Of a stretch of 64,000 nt of DNA, positions 11,725 through 23,393 are shown one piece after another. The stretch comes from Margaritifera margaritifera (lineage: Eukaryota; Mollusca; Bivalvia; Unionida; Margaritiferidae). Location of the stretch: contig JAQPZY010001561.1 of assembly GCA_029931535.1 (NCBI GenBank), positions 620,001-684,000 on the forward strand, in the 5' to 3' direction. The notes under the pieces were generated by a model that saw only the letters and a program-made list of their open reading frames with translations, made no database searches and was not told where the DNA came from. Positions within the stretch are counted from its first letter, which is position 1. Each line of letters opens with the position of its first letter. Both the position numbers and the translations under genes were made by a program.

Positions 11725-13598
11725 CAACTTTGTTCTTTTCGACTTTCTTACTAAGATCCAATCTTAAACTTATTTCAATATAAACACTTTATGGATGTAA
11801 ATAATTTGAAAATCATTTTACATTATATCTGAACCAATTACCTGAAGTAACCGTATCGGTTGAGTTAAACGACCATGTATAGAGTACTGTAAGAGTGGTA
11901 TAAATATTAAAGAAGACTTAAAGCTCATTGATTGGGTACCAAAGTCAATACCGTCACCCAATTAATTTGTTAGGATAAGTCAAAAGCTAAATTTGTCACA
12001 GTCAGTTCGAAATTATTCTAATTCTTCCTAAATGACTAAGTATAAGTTACGTCTTCCACTCCCAGTGATTCGCGGGCCAAAATAGAAAAAACTAAGATAA
12101 ATTTTAGTGAATATAGCAAAACACGTTTCTATAATATTTTTGTACATTATATATATATATATTTTTTTTTTCATTCGGAATGTTTTCAAGCTTTAAGATC
12201 TTTCAAAATTACCAAACTCGTTATCATAGCAAATCGCCATTGTTAGTGGCCAATGACTTGTTGATTGAGAGGTTTTGCGATAATGGAAATAAAGCGACAT
12301 TGCAAATTTAATGTTTATTTCCGTTATACAAATGTTATGTATGATGTTTACATATTTAACTTTTGTTTATGATTGTAAGTTGTATGGCTATTTGAAAATA
12401 CATACTTATCTTTTGTCCATGCTTGTAAGTTTGACATGTATCAGGTAGGTCAGTATTTTCATAGGCATTTCGCAATTAGACTTTTGTTACATATATCAGG
12501 TACGTCCATATTTTCCCATTAGAATTACTCATATTCTGACGTGACATAGGTCATGTAGGCATATGTATTTATATACAGATTTTGGTAAACAAATTAATTC
12601 CTGTTCTAGAATTCCGGTTTTAAAGATCAGTCTGTAAGGAATCTGTTTTAGTAACTACAGTTGTGTTGTTGAAATCAGATATAATTTGAGAGGAAATGTT
12701 TATTTAAAATATTAAATGGAATTACTAAAGTGCTCATTGACTTTTGGATTAATACATGATTTTGGGATTTATGTGAACTCATTCACATACATTCTGGATT
12801 ACATTTTTGTGGTACGTCAGGACATTCAAGGCTATTGGAATTCATTCGGAACATTCTATTATTTTGGACTAGTGATTAGGACATTTAGGATTATTTGGAA
12901 TTTAGCTTACAAATTGTAAGTGTCTTTTGAATTTTCACTTTATTTGTCTGGAAATAAATTGCTTGTTGATTTTACTTGATCTTGTTGGTTTCGCTTTCTT
13001 TCTGTTACATATTTTAAGACCTAGAGTCGTAACACAAAATCTAGATTTTCTTCAAGGAAATCGATTCAGAAACAAAAACTGCTTCGCGTTTGGCTTCATT
13101 GTCAAAGGAAGTGCGTCTGATTTTTTTCGAAAAGGAAAGCAAAACATCGAATTTTCTCTCATTCATCCATGTGAGATATTGGTATTCATGTGTCAATAAT
13201 TATTCAGACCTATTTTGGTCCACTTTTGTATTATTCACTCATCATACAATATTTTACGGGAGGAAACAGAACGTGTGTAAATAGTGTTATAACACTGGAA
13301 GTGCGTTTTCAGTGACAATTGCAATATTGCAAACCAACTGCAGAGATAAGGAAAGGTTATTAGTTGAAATCTTTCTTTCTGAAAATGAAGATACAATCAA
13401 ACAAACATATTTTCCATTCGTACCAGCCCTAATGTCAGACGGCTTCAAACACCGTTGGTCACTTTCATTTTATATACACTTATCTTCAGAAACCAGTCCA
13501 TGTAGAAATTCATACTTAACTCATACGAGGTAACAGTTACTATTTCACAAAAAGACCAAGACAGAGATCAATTTTATCAGAAAGTTGAACCAAGTTAT
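11725..13598. other. Unique stretch without a recognised gene
   Basis: About 1.9 kb. Short plus-strand ORFs (67, 90 and 64 codons) at 12716-13284 are rich in F, L and Y as expected of AT-rich random sequence. A phrase close to AGGACATTTAGGATTATTGG occurs at about 12819 and 12878, suggesting a decayed 59-bp duplication. A TA/T tract lies at 12148-12170. Confidence 0.55.
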
Positions 13599-13786
13599 CG
13601 AAATAGATATTAAGCAATATAATTCTTACCTGAACAGCCATGCCTCGAAATAGATATTAAGCAATATAATTCTTACCTGAACAGCCATGCCTCGAAATAG
13701 ATATTAAGCAATATAATTCTTACCTGAACAGCCATGCCTCGAAATAGATATTAAGCAATATAATTCTTACCTGAACAGCCATGCCT
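13599..13786. repeat. Minisatellite, 47-bp unit, exactly 4 copies, carries a splice donor
   Basis: Four essentially identical copies start CGAAATAGATATTAAGCAAT and end GAACAGCCATGCCT. On the minus strand each unit reads AGGCATGGCTGTTCAG then GTAAGAAT, the 3' end of exon-like segment A plus the start of its intron. The donor has therefore been tandemly quadruplicated. Confidence 0.95.
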
Positions 13787-13861
13787 CGCGCGGCATTAAC
13801 ATCTGATAGAAGACGGTGTTTTGGGACTCCATTTTTATCCAAAAATCGTTTTTCTTTCTTG
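13771..13861 (-). other. Exon-like segment A with consensus donor
   Basis: On the minus strand, 91 bp lie between TCTGCAG (possible acceptor) and GTAAGAAT (strong consensus donor). They are open in one frame for 30 codons, with a central peptide RFLDKNGVPKHR and C-end ARGMAVQ. Ungapped alignment over about 62 bp gives about 77% identity with segment C and 73% with segment B, while flanking sequence shows no similarity. Conserved exon length with diverged introns suggests exon duplication. No protein family was recognised; substitutions at first codon positions weaken the coding case. Confidence 0.4.
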
Positions 13862-14233
13862 CTGCAGACGAGATATTCACACCAGCACGTTTAAAGTACA
13901 TAAGATAGCCAGCGGTTTCCTATGATAACAAATACTTTAAAATGGCTCCACATTTGATAATGATGTCAGTTCTGTGGCAACAGGAGAGTCTCTTTACAAT
14001 GTTTTTATTTTCGTTCATGAGAATGAAATAAAATCTTTCCAGATAAGAGTCAAATTGTATGATTCAAATGACCATAACACTATCATGTGTAATAGACTTA
14101 TTTTCCAACTAAACATACTGTTTACTGTAATAAACACAACCCCTTTACATTTAGTTTACACAGATGAAAGTTTGCTAGCGCGTCATAAGTATCTTAAAGT
14201 ATCTTGTTTAGATTTCACCTGAACAGTGACGCA

Positions 14234-14316
14234 AACAACCATTACCGCACATAAGAATAAAACAACCATTACCACATGTAAGAATAAAACAACCATTACC
14301 GCACGTAAGAATAAAA
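14234..14316. repeat. 27-bp tandem repeat, 3 copies
   Basis: Unit AACAACCATTACCGCACATA followed by AGAATAA, with small differences at the CGCACAT core. Confidence 0.88.
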
Positions 14317-14761
14317 CGAATGCATACTAGTAGTGTTCTGTGTTAGAATGTACTTGAATTGATATTGTAACATTCGGTAAATCACTTCTGTGTAGTAAGC
14401 AACACTCATACCACCTGTTCTTGAGAATGCAGTTTTAATCTTCAGGTTGATTTTAGAATTGTCACTTTAGATATAACTAATTTCTTTTTTGCAAGTAAAT
14501 CAAAAAAGAGGCCGCGTAATATAGTTAAAACGTACTTTCTAACTTTAACAGAATTATAAAGTTACTTTTGTAGATTCAGATCTAATATTGCCAGTGTGTC
14601 TATATTTATTTAAATACGCACCAATGCTTTAAAATTGCGTTTAAAGTTTTGCACAGTATCTGCTATTGATTGTTTCTTAAAAGCAACGTTTCTCTGTGGT
14701 TGATTTACATTTTCCTATTTTTTTCTTGATGTTTCAGCTGCTGTTTTGAGCCATCGAACTC
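14317..14761. other. No gene recognised
   Basis: Unique AT-rich sequence between two small arrays; nothing supportable was seen. Confidence 0.6.
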
Positions 14762-14997
14762 AAGATGGGTCAATAAAATACTTCTTTTCTGATTTCAAGT
14801 CGCCTTTTAGAATCCTTCACAAGATGGATCAATAAAATACTTCTTTTCTGATTTCGAGTCGCCTTTTAGAATCCTTCACAAGATGGGTCAATAAAATACT
14901 TCTTTTCTGATTTCTAGTCGCCTTTTAGAATCCTTCACAAGATGGGTCAATAAAATACTTCTTTTCTGATTTCTAGTCGCCTTTTAGAACCCTTCAC
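14762..14997. repeat. Minisatellite, 59-bp unit, 4 copies
   Basis: Copies start at 14762, 14821, 14880 and 14939 with AAGATGGGTCAATAAAATAC and are nearly identical. The flanks show only the first bases of further copies. A 91-codon ORF begins just downstream (15010-15285) without a recognisable domain. Confidence 0.96.
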
Positions 14998-15353
14998 AAG
15001 ATACATATTTTGAAGACAAAGATCTCCAGAAGACACTACATTGATGTTACTGATTGTTGTGCACTTCCGTTACAGTCCACAATCGGGTTTTTGCTGATAA
15101 CTCGAATCTTCAATAAATACTACACAAATATTTTGCTACTTTTTGCACATGCCTACTGTTCGACAGTTATATTCTTCAACATACAAAAAACACCTTACGT
15201 TGATATCATGTGTTTGTACGTCTCTCTTGTGAGGAAATTGTTTGGAAAGTATAACATGATATTACTTGCAGAAATGTTTTCTTGATTCATCGTTCGTCCT
15301 CAACTCGTTTGACTTCTGATAAAATTCAAATAGGTATATCAGTCATATCGTTT

Positions 15354-15543
15354 GTAAAGCGTCCAACAACTTCTGGCTTTGCTGATGATAGTAATGACTG
15401 GCGTAAAGCGTCCAACAACTTCTGGCTTTGCTGATGATAGTAATGACTGGCGTAAAGCGCCCAACTGGCTTTGCTGTTGATGTTAATGACTGGCGTAAAG
15501 CGTCCAACAAATGCTGGTTTTGCTGTTGATGTTAATGACTGGC
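15354..15543. repeat. Minisatellite, 49-bp unit, nearly 4 copies
   Basis: Unit GTAAAGCGTCCAACAACTTC followed by TGGCTTTGCTGATGATAGTAATGACTGGC. The third copy carries an internal deletion. Confidence 0.92.
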
Positions 15544-17170
15544 ATGTAATTTAGTCTTTGGTCACGGTATGTTAAGCTGAAAAGGCAATGTGGATTTTTG
15601 TAATGGATAGGGTCTCTGAATTAAATTTCTTGCCACAATAGAGTTTTCCTTTTCCCTTTCACCCTTATTTATATCAAATCCTTTTGTAGAAGTAATTCAA
15701 CACGGCCAGTTGATGGCTATCAGGAGACTATATCAAGGCACAGTTTATCAATAAATCTTTAAACATTTTTCCAACCTACTGCGATCGATATTAAATTAAC
15801 CAATGACTTTTCACAGCTGTGGATAAATAGTTGCATATGGCATAAAAACTGATGTCAGGGGTACAAATTCAGTCTCTCTCTCTCTGTCTTGTCCATTGTT
15901 AATGCATGGCAGTTAGTTTTTTTGATAAGATATTTCAGTGTTTCTCTGATAACCTAAAAAATTCCTTTACTATTATGCACTTAAAGTTAAACTAAAAGTG
16001 TATTAAGAAGAGAATGCAGGGAGTTAGACTCGCAGTCCTCTCGACATATTCTACAAATGCTATTCTATATAATGTTCGTCCTGCTTTAAATTAATAATAT
16101 ATAAATACAGGACATCCAGTCGCCGTTATCAGCTTGTCATAAGAATGTATAGAAAAGCTAACTGTAGACTTGATTTTTATACAAGAATCTACTGTGATTG
16201 TTACAAATGTGCTTTGTATCCTGTATGTGGTAAGTAGTTTGGATAAAAAAACAAAACAAAACAAAAACAAAAAAACACCTTTTGTACAATTAAGAACAGG
16301 AAAATACGTAAGTTACATGGCACAAAGGCAGTGCACCAAAAAAATGCTATAATACTTTCCTGCATAGCGAAATTGTATCGGCCAAACTATTTAAATATTT
16401 TTAGTGACCTAGACCTTGTGATTATCACAATTAATATCAATGCATGAAGTGTTCAAATATCATCCCAATAAAGCTATCATATTCGGTGTCTCTAATATGT
16501 GTTTCTGTCCATATTTTGCATATAGACAAATTATTTTCTTCAAAATATGCTAGATATTAGTGTATTCCAAAACATCAGGTCTTTCATCTTTGGGAAAGAT
16601 GTCATGTGTATAAGTTCACATTTCTAAAATTATTTTATCAAACGTGTAAAGATCGCATTGCTAAGACCTAACGAAGAATATTTAAATTAGTGGCATAACA
16701 AATGCAACCTCGTTTCTGCGATTTGTTCTATATGAGAGATGCCACACTCCAATGATGGGTTTGATGTTCTGAAGCTTGTTTGTGCAGTTTTCTTTGCACA
16801 TATTTAATTCTACATATCCAGGTTTTGTAAGGCTTCCAGTGTGGAAAGAAAATCCGACAACGAGTATAACTGTAATATGTTTGGTAAACATGGAGGCCTG
16901 GTCCGGAAACCAGCTGGAGATTTTGTATCCGGTAAGCGGCTGGAGATTGTGCCGTGTGGTATCGAAACGGCATCTTTAACCTTGTTTCTATCTATAGAGC
17001 CGTCTGTATGCAGGAGGTAAGGACAATATAGGATACTATTATTTCATTAATTTAATCTGAAATACCAGGTGGTTGGGAAAGGATTCTTTTAAGGTGGCAA
17101 ATATCAATTATTATTTTGGGTGATTTTTATTGGTTAGGCATTTTGGCTTAAAGGCAACATTATATGCAAA
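15544..17170. other. Unique stretch without a recognised gene
   Basis: About 1.6 kb. Contains a short CT run at about 15875 and an A-rich tract near 16250. A locally GC-richer patch at 16890-16975 is open on both strands (67 and 81 codons) and includes a plus-strand CCG then GTAAGC that resembles a donor, but there is no recognisable protein. Confidence 0.55.
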
Positions 17171-17345
17171 TTGGTTTGTTGGTTAGTTAGTTTTAGCAGC
17201 ACTTTCAACACAGTATTGGTTATATCATGACTAGGAAATGGGAGTTAAGTGCCGTTAAAAAAGACGCACTGAGATAACCTACCAGAACCGGCATGGACGG
17301 GTATCGAACCCGCGGCCCGTGAACAACGAGTCAGACGATGAACCA
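17171..17345 (-). mobile_element. tRNA-derived SINE fragment
   Basis: Reading the minus strand: a GC-rich tRNA-like part with a B-box-like GCGGGTTCGATACCCG, a shared middle (CTTAACTCCCATTTCCTAG) and a tail GCTAAAACTAACTAACCAAC. The middle matches the plus-strand copy at 37231-37420 (CTTAGCTCCCATTTCCTTGG), and the tails are alike. The A-box part is poorly preserved. The 5' boundary is approximate. Confidence 0.7.
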
Positions 17346-18193
17346 ACACTCGATGGTAAAGTCTGTATGAACGAGAGTCCAAGGATTAAGGAATCAAGGA
17401 AACAAATGACAATTACTCCACTGGACTAATCCAAGATTACATTTGGAAATCTACGCAATAAAGCTAGTTATTGACCCTCATAATGATGCATAATCAATAA
17501 GTGTTGCGTGTGTTTTGTTCGATTTGGCTCAGAAAGTACGTCCTATTTGATTTATGAAGAAAGGAAGGGAAAGTATTGAATCAGATCTAACGACCCCCTT
17601 GGATTTATCAGTGTTTATATGTTAGTTACTCCTGTGATCTTTTCTGGCCCATTAACGTATCAAAATTTATTACATTTTTGAAACTAAACAAGTGTGTAAA
17701 CAATGTCGTAGCACAATACGTGAGGAATCGATGACTAGGTGTATTACAGACTTTTGCAAGGATAATGAGAGCGTTATTAATGATGATCCATCCATTTTGA
17801 TAGAAACAGATGCAATGATAGTAACAATACATTTCATTAGAAAACTCTTATTTTAAGTTTTATATTTTGTTGCGCTAGCATTTTATTCACCAAATTTGTT
17901 GAGTTGACTGAAGAATTTGAGAGGGTTTCCTAAAATAAATGTGAAGTTTACATTATAGTTGGAGTTTACTCTTATTTGTTATATTTTCATGACTTTAGGA
18001 CACAGATTATTATACACTGTATGTTTTATTTCATCGTCCAATTTCCCCTCGTTATTTACCATGTATTCATTGGCCATGTTGGCACTATGCTCTAATTTCA
18101 AAACCTTTGGATTTATAAGTTGTTGTTTCTGTTACATTTCGCACATATTTTCATTTGACAAAAGGTGACAAAATAATTTCAATTGTTTATTAT
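17346..18193. other. Unique stretch without a recognised gene
   Basis: Short ORFs only (68 and 69 codons). Contains the dispersed segment at 17639-17711. Confidence 0.55.
17639..17711. repeat. Dispersed segment, mate at 42453-42524
   Basis: About 73 bp align to 42453-42524 with one gap at roughly 70% identity; the cores are CCCATTAACGTATCA here and CCCATTAATGTATCA there. On the minus strand both are open over the core (DTLMGQKR and DTLMGHKR). Origin unknown. Confidence 0.5.
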
Positions 18194-18689
18194 AGATGAA
18201 CCTGACAACTTGAGATTTCCGAACAGATTGCACACAAATAATTTGCTTTCATGATTATAACAACTGCGTCAACAATAATAACTGATACGTTTGCAATTTT
18301 TAGATGGGGAAAACAACTGTGTCAACAACAAGTAGTGACGCGCTTACAATTATTCGATGAGAGACACAACTGGGTCAACAACAATAACCAATACGCTTAC
18401 AATTATTAGATGGGAGACACAACTGGATCAACAACAATAACTAATAGGCTTACAATTATTCGATAGGAAACAATATTAATAAGAGTTAGATAGAAAGAAG
18501 TTGGGGTATAAATATTTCCTACTTGAACAAGGATAATGTAATCTTCGATCACACGTACATTAAAAAGTGTGCCCTGATATGGTGTGTACACGTATATTAA
18601 AATGTGTGCCCTGAACTCGGACATTCTGGGATGAAATGTTGTTTTCGCGTGCGACGCAGTTCACGCATTTCCCCAAAACAAGTCTAAAT
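18194..18689. repeat. Composite module, copy 1 (compact)
   Basis: Order: a leader with GATTGCACACAAATAATTTG, about four 53-54-bp alpha units, a linker with AAGAAGTTGGGGTATAAATA, about two beta units (AAAGTGTGCCCTGATATGG), and a closing part with GCGACGCAGTTCACGCATTT. The same parts recur in the same order in 18690-20471, so this is a tandem duplication of a whole module. Confidence 0.85.
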
Positions 18690-18762
18690 AAGATGAACAT
18701 GACAACATAAAATTTCATAACAAATGACAATTGCACACAAATAATTTGCTTTCATGATTATA

Positions 18763-19290
18763 ACAACTGCATCAACAATAATAACTGATACGTTTGCAAT
18801 TTTTAGATGGGAGACAACTGCGTCACAAATAGTGGCTGATTCGCTTACAATTATTAGATGGGAATTTTTTTGGGGTCAAGAACAATAAGTGATATGCTTA
18901 TAATTATTAGATGGGAAAAACAACTGGGGCAACAACAATAAGTGATATTCTTACAATTATTAGATGGGACAAACAACTGGGTCAACACCAATAAGTGATA
19001 TTCTTACATTTATTAGATGGGAAACACAACTGGGTCAACAACAATAAGTTATATGCTTACAATTATTAGATGGGAAAAACAACTGGGTCAACAACAATAA
19101 GTGATATTCTTACAATTATTAGATGGGAAAAATTTTTTTGGTCAACAAAAATAACTAATATGCTTACAATTATTAGATGGGAGATAACTGCGTCAACAAT
19201 AGTAATTGCTAAGATTACAATTATAGACGGGAGACACAACTGGGTCAACAACAATAACTGATACGTTTACAATTATTCGATAGGAGACAG
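18763..19290. repeat. Alpha array, 53-54-bp unit, about 10 copies
   Basis: Units contain CAACTGGGTCAACAACAATA followed by ACAATTATTAGATGGGA. Two copies (near 18867 and 19133) replace the ACAACTGGG part with TTTTTTTGGG/TTTTTTTGG. Confidence 0.88.
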
Positions 19291-19361
19291 TATTAATAAG
19301 AGTTAGATAGAAAGAAGTTGGGGTATAAATATTTCCAACATGAACAAGGATAATGTAATCT

Positions 19362-20402
19362 TCGAGCACAAGTACATTAAAAAGTGTGCCCTGATACGGT
19401 GTGTTGGTGTGAACACGTACATCAAAAAGTGTGCCCTGATATTGTGTGTACACGTACATTAAAAAGTGTGCCATGATACGGTGTGTACACGTACATTAAA
19501 ATGTGTGCCCTGATATGGTGTGTTGGTGTGTACAGGTACATCAAAAAATGTGCCCTGATATGGTGTGTACACGTACATCAAAAAGTGTGCCCTGATATGG
19601 TGTGTACAAGTACATCAAAAAGTGTGCCCTGATATGGTGTGCACACGAACATCAAAAAGTGTGCCCTGATATGGTCTAGCTTAGCTCACTAAGTACACGT
19701 ACATTAAAAAGTGTACCCTGATATGGTGTATACACGTACATTAAAAGGTGTGCTCTGATATGGTGTAGCTTAGCTCACTAAGTACACGTACATTAAAAAG
19801 TGTGCCCTGATATGGTGTGTACACGGACATTAAAAAGAATGCCCTGATGTGGTGTGTTAACGGACATTAAAAAGTGAGCCCTGATATGGTGTGTACACGG
19901 ACATTAAAAAGTGTGACCTGATATGGTGTGTAAACGTACATTAAAAGTGTGCCCTGATATTGTGTGTAAACGTACATTAAAAGTGTGCCCTGATATGGTG
20001 TGTAAACGTACATTAAAAGTGTGCCCTGATATGGTGTGTAAACGTACATTAAAAGTGTGCCCTGATATGGTGTAGCTTAGATCACTAAGTACACGTACAT
20101 TAAAAGTGTGCCCTGATATGGTGTAGCTTAGATCACTAAGTACACGTACATTAAAAGTGTGCCCTGATATGGTGTAGCTTAGATCACTAAGTACACGGAC
20201 ATTAAAAGTGTGCCCTGATATGGTGTAGCTTAGATCACTAAGTACACGTACATTAAAAGTGTGCCCTGATATGGGGTAGCTTAGATCACTAAGTACACGT
20301 ACATTAAAAGTGTGCCCTGATATGGTGTAGCTTAGATCACTAAGTACACGTACATTAAAAGTGTGCCCTGATATGGGGTGGCTTAGATCACTAAGTACAC
20401 GG
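19362..20402. repeat. Beta array, 36-37-bp units changing to 51-bp units
   Basis: The left two thirds consist of ACACGTACATTAAAAAGTGT plus GCCCTGATATGGTGTGT units (36-37 bp). From about 20060 every unit carries an added AGCTTAGATCACTAAGT and is 51 bp long. Two early hybrid units near 19675 and 19765 (AGCTTAGCTCACTAAGT) are probable precursors of the long form. Confidence 0.93.
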
Positions 20403-20475
20403 ACATTCTGAGATTAAATGTTTTTTCGCCTGCGACGCAGTTCACGCATTTCCCCAAAGCAAGTCTAAATGTTGA

Positions 20476-21236
20476 CCTCAATTTTAAATATTAGTACATT
20501 AAAGAGGCATTAATCACATTTTTTTAAAATGGCACGAATGTGAGTAGAATGAAAAAAAATTCAAATTTTTTTACTAAATTAAAAGAAGATTTTGCAACAA
20601 AAATAAAATTCTGTCCAGGTGTCTGTGGATGTTGAATCCGTCCAGGAGGCCGTGGATGTTGATTTTTTTTAGCGTAATTTAATGCAATATTGACATTACA
20701 TCTCAGGATCATTCAAATGGCGAAAACAGCTGAAAAACTTTAAATGTCTACATGGCCTCTTGTAATACTTGAAAAGGACATCGCCTACAGAATGATAGAA
20801 AAATTTCATTATTCAGCCAATATTAAATGAATAATCCTGCATATATATAGGTCGATGTCCTTTTATTCACACGATGAGGTTCAGTAAGGCATAAAGCAAA
20901 TGGTGAGAAATTCGTTCAAAGGAGATGAATGGTACAATACAATATAAAAAGGAGCACAAACTTGTCTACCTTTAAATATGTAAATTATGAAAGATATAAT
21001 TCAGAATTTTCTTTCCTTTGTGAATCACTGCAAAATACCCTTAAATTGTAGTGTACCTTGGGCAGTTCTTTTTTTTTCTTTCTTCAATCAAGTAAATTAA
21101 TTTCGTCAGCTATTTATACATGCGTGTGCAACTAGGTATAGAAAGAAACGAAGAAAGAAAAAAAAGCTAAACTGAGTTAATATTTCCTCGGTGAAAGTGA
21201 TCGTAGGTATCTTCAGCGATTCACAAATAGGAAGTT
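20476..21236. other. Unique stretch with a 12-bp perfect inverted repeat
   Basis: No gene recognised. AAAAGGACATCG at 20772-20783 is exactly inverted as CGATGTCCTTTT at 20853-20864. The 93-bp interval could be a tiny foldback element, but no target duplication was identified. Confidence 0.5.
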
Positions 21237-21240
21237 TACC

Positions 21241-21888
21241 GGCACTGAATACCATCATTCTACCCCGAATTCATCACTAAATGCCATCATTCTACCCGGA
21301 ATGCATCACTAAATACCATCATTCTACCACGAATTCATCGCTGAATTCCATCATTCTACCCCGAATTCATCATTGAATGCCATCATTCTACCCCGAATTC
21401 ATGACTGAATGCCATCATTCTACCCCGAATTCATTAGTGAATGGCATCATTCTACCCTGAATTCATCACTGAATGCTATCATTCTACCCAGAATTCATCA
21501 CTGAATGCCATCACGCTATACCGAATTCATACTGAATGCCACCATTCTATCCCGAATTCATCACTGAAAACCATCATTCTACACCGAATTCATCACTGAA
21601 TGCCATCATTCTACACAGAATTCATCACTGAATGCAATCATTCTACACCGAATTCATCATCTACCCCGAATTCATCACTGAATGCCATAATTATACCCCG
21701 AATTCATCAATGAATGCAATAATTCTACCCAGAATTCATCACTGAATGCCATCATTCTACCCAGAATTCATCACTAAATTCCACCATTCTACCCGGAATT
21801 CATCATCTACCCCAAATTCATCACTGAATGCCTTCATTCTACCCCAAATTCATCACTAAATGCTATCATGCTACCCCGAATTCATCAC
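21241..21888. repeat. Minisatellite, 32-bp unit, about 20 copies
   Basis: Unit CATCATTCTACCCCGAATTC plus ATCACTGAATGC; nearly every copy holds an EcoRI-type GAATTC. Copies near 21655 and 21805 lack about half a unit. The array ends directly in an AAT microsatellite, with ACTAAATAATAAT as the transition. Confidence 0.94.
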
Positions 21889-21890
21889 TA

Positions 21891-21943
<53 letters not shown>

Positions 21944-21971
21944 TAATAATAATAATAATAATAATAATAAT
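21889..21971. repeat. (AAT)n microsatellite
   Basis: About 27 AAT units with one ATG interruption near 21941. It starts inside the last copy of the 32-bp array. A plus-strand poly-asparagine ORF through it is a by-product. Confidence 0.97.
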
Positions 21972-22112
21972 TTGGATGGGAAGTGGGAACGAAAGAGGAG
22001 CAAGCTAACCACTAATCCTAATTTTTACCTCAACCTTCAAATTACCATGAATATTTTTTTTTCTTAAATTTCATATACACAAATCTTTCCGTAGATTTTT
22101 ATATTTTCTATT

Positions 22113-23389
22113 TAGATGATTTCACAGAGGATATAGATGACTTATTCACATTAAAGTAGATGATTTCACAGAGGATATAGAGGACTTATTCACATTAAAG
22201 TAGATGATTTCACAGAGGATATAGAGGACTTATTCACATTAAAGTAGATGATTTCACAGAGAATATCGAGGACTTATTCACATTAAAGTAGATGATTTCA
22301 CAGAGGATATCGAGGACTTATTCACATTAAAGTAGATGATTTCACAGAGGATATAGAGGACTTATTCGCATTAAAGTAGATGATTTCACAGAGGACATAG
22401 AGGACTTATTCACATTAAAGTAGATGATTTCACAGAGGATATAGAGGACTTATTCACATTAAAGAAGATGATTTCACAGAGGATATCGAGGACTTATTCA
22501 CATTAAAGTAGATGATTTCACAGAGGATATAGAGGACTTATTCGCATTAAAGTAGATGATTTCACAGAGGACATAGAGGATTTATTCACATTAAAGTAGA
22601 TGATTTCACAGAGGATATCGAGGACTTATTCACATTAAAGTAGATGATTTCACAGAGGATATCGAGGACTTATTCACATTAAAGTAGATGATTTCACAGA
22701 GAATATCGAGGACTTATTCACATTAAAGTAGATGATTTCACAGAGGATATCGAGGACTTATTCACATTAAAGTAGATGATTTCACAGAAGATATCGAGGA
22801 CTTATTCACATTAAAGTAGATGATTTCACAGAGATATCGAGGACTTATTCGCATTAAAGTAGATGATTTCACAGAGGATATCGAGGACTTATTCGCATTA
22901 AAGTAGATGATTTCACAGAGGATATCGAGGACGTATTCACATTAAAGTAGATGATTTCACAGAGGATATCGAGGACTTATTCACATTAAAGTAGATGATT
23001 TCACAGAGGATATAGAGGACTTATTCACATTAAAGAAGATGATTTCACAGAGGATATAGAGGATTTATTCACATTAAAGTAGATGATTTCACAGAGGATA
23101 TCGAGGACTTATTCGCATTAAAGTAGATGATTTCACAGAGGATATCGAGGACGTATTCACATTAAAGTAGATGATTTCACAGAGGATATCGAGGACTTAT
23201 TCACATTAAAGACGATGATTTCACAGAGGATATAGAGGATTTATTCACATTAAAGTAGATGATTTCACAGAGGATATCGAGGACTTATTCACATTAAAGT
23301 AGATGATTTCACAGAGGATATAGAGGACTTATTCACATTAAAGTAGATGATTTCACAGAGGATATAGAGGATTTATTCGCATTAAAGTT
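22113..23389. repeat. Minisatellite, 44-bp unit, 29 copies, higher-order structure
   Basis: Unit AGATGATTTCACAGAGGATA plus TAGAGGACTTATTCACATTAAAGT. Variants: ATATCGAGG/ATATAGAGG, TTCGCATT/TTCACATT, GACGTATT, AAAGAAGATG. The rare GACGTATT variant occurs at 22931 and 23151, exactly five units apart with the same neighbours, so a block of at least five units was duplicated. One frame of a unit reads DDFTEDIEDLFTLK, but the period is not a multiple of three, so no long ORF forms. Confidence 0.97.
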
Positions 23390-23393
23390 GGTG

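Larger units (their letters stand above)
18690..20471. repeat. Composite module, copy 2 (expanded)
   Basis: Repeats the leader, alpha array, linker, beta array and closing part of copy 1 in the same order, but the alpha array has about ten units and the beta array about 1 kb. The size difference from copy 1 (about 0.5 kb against 1.8 kb) comes almost entirely from the two internal arrays. Confidence 0.85.
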
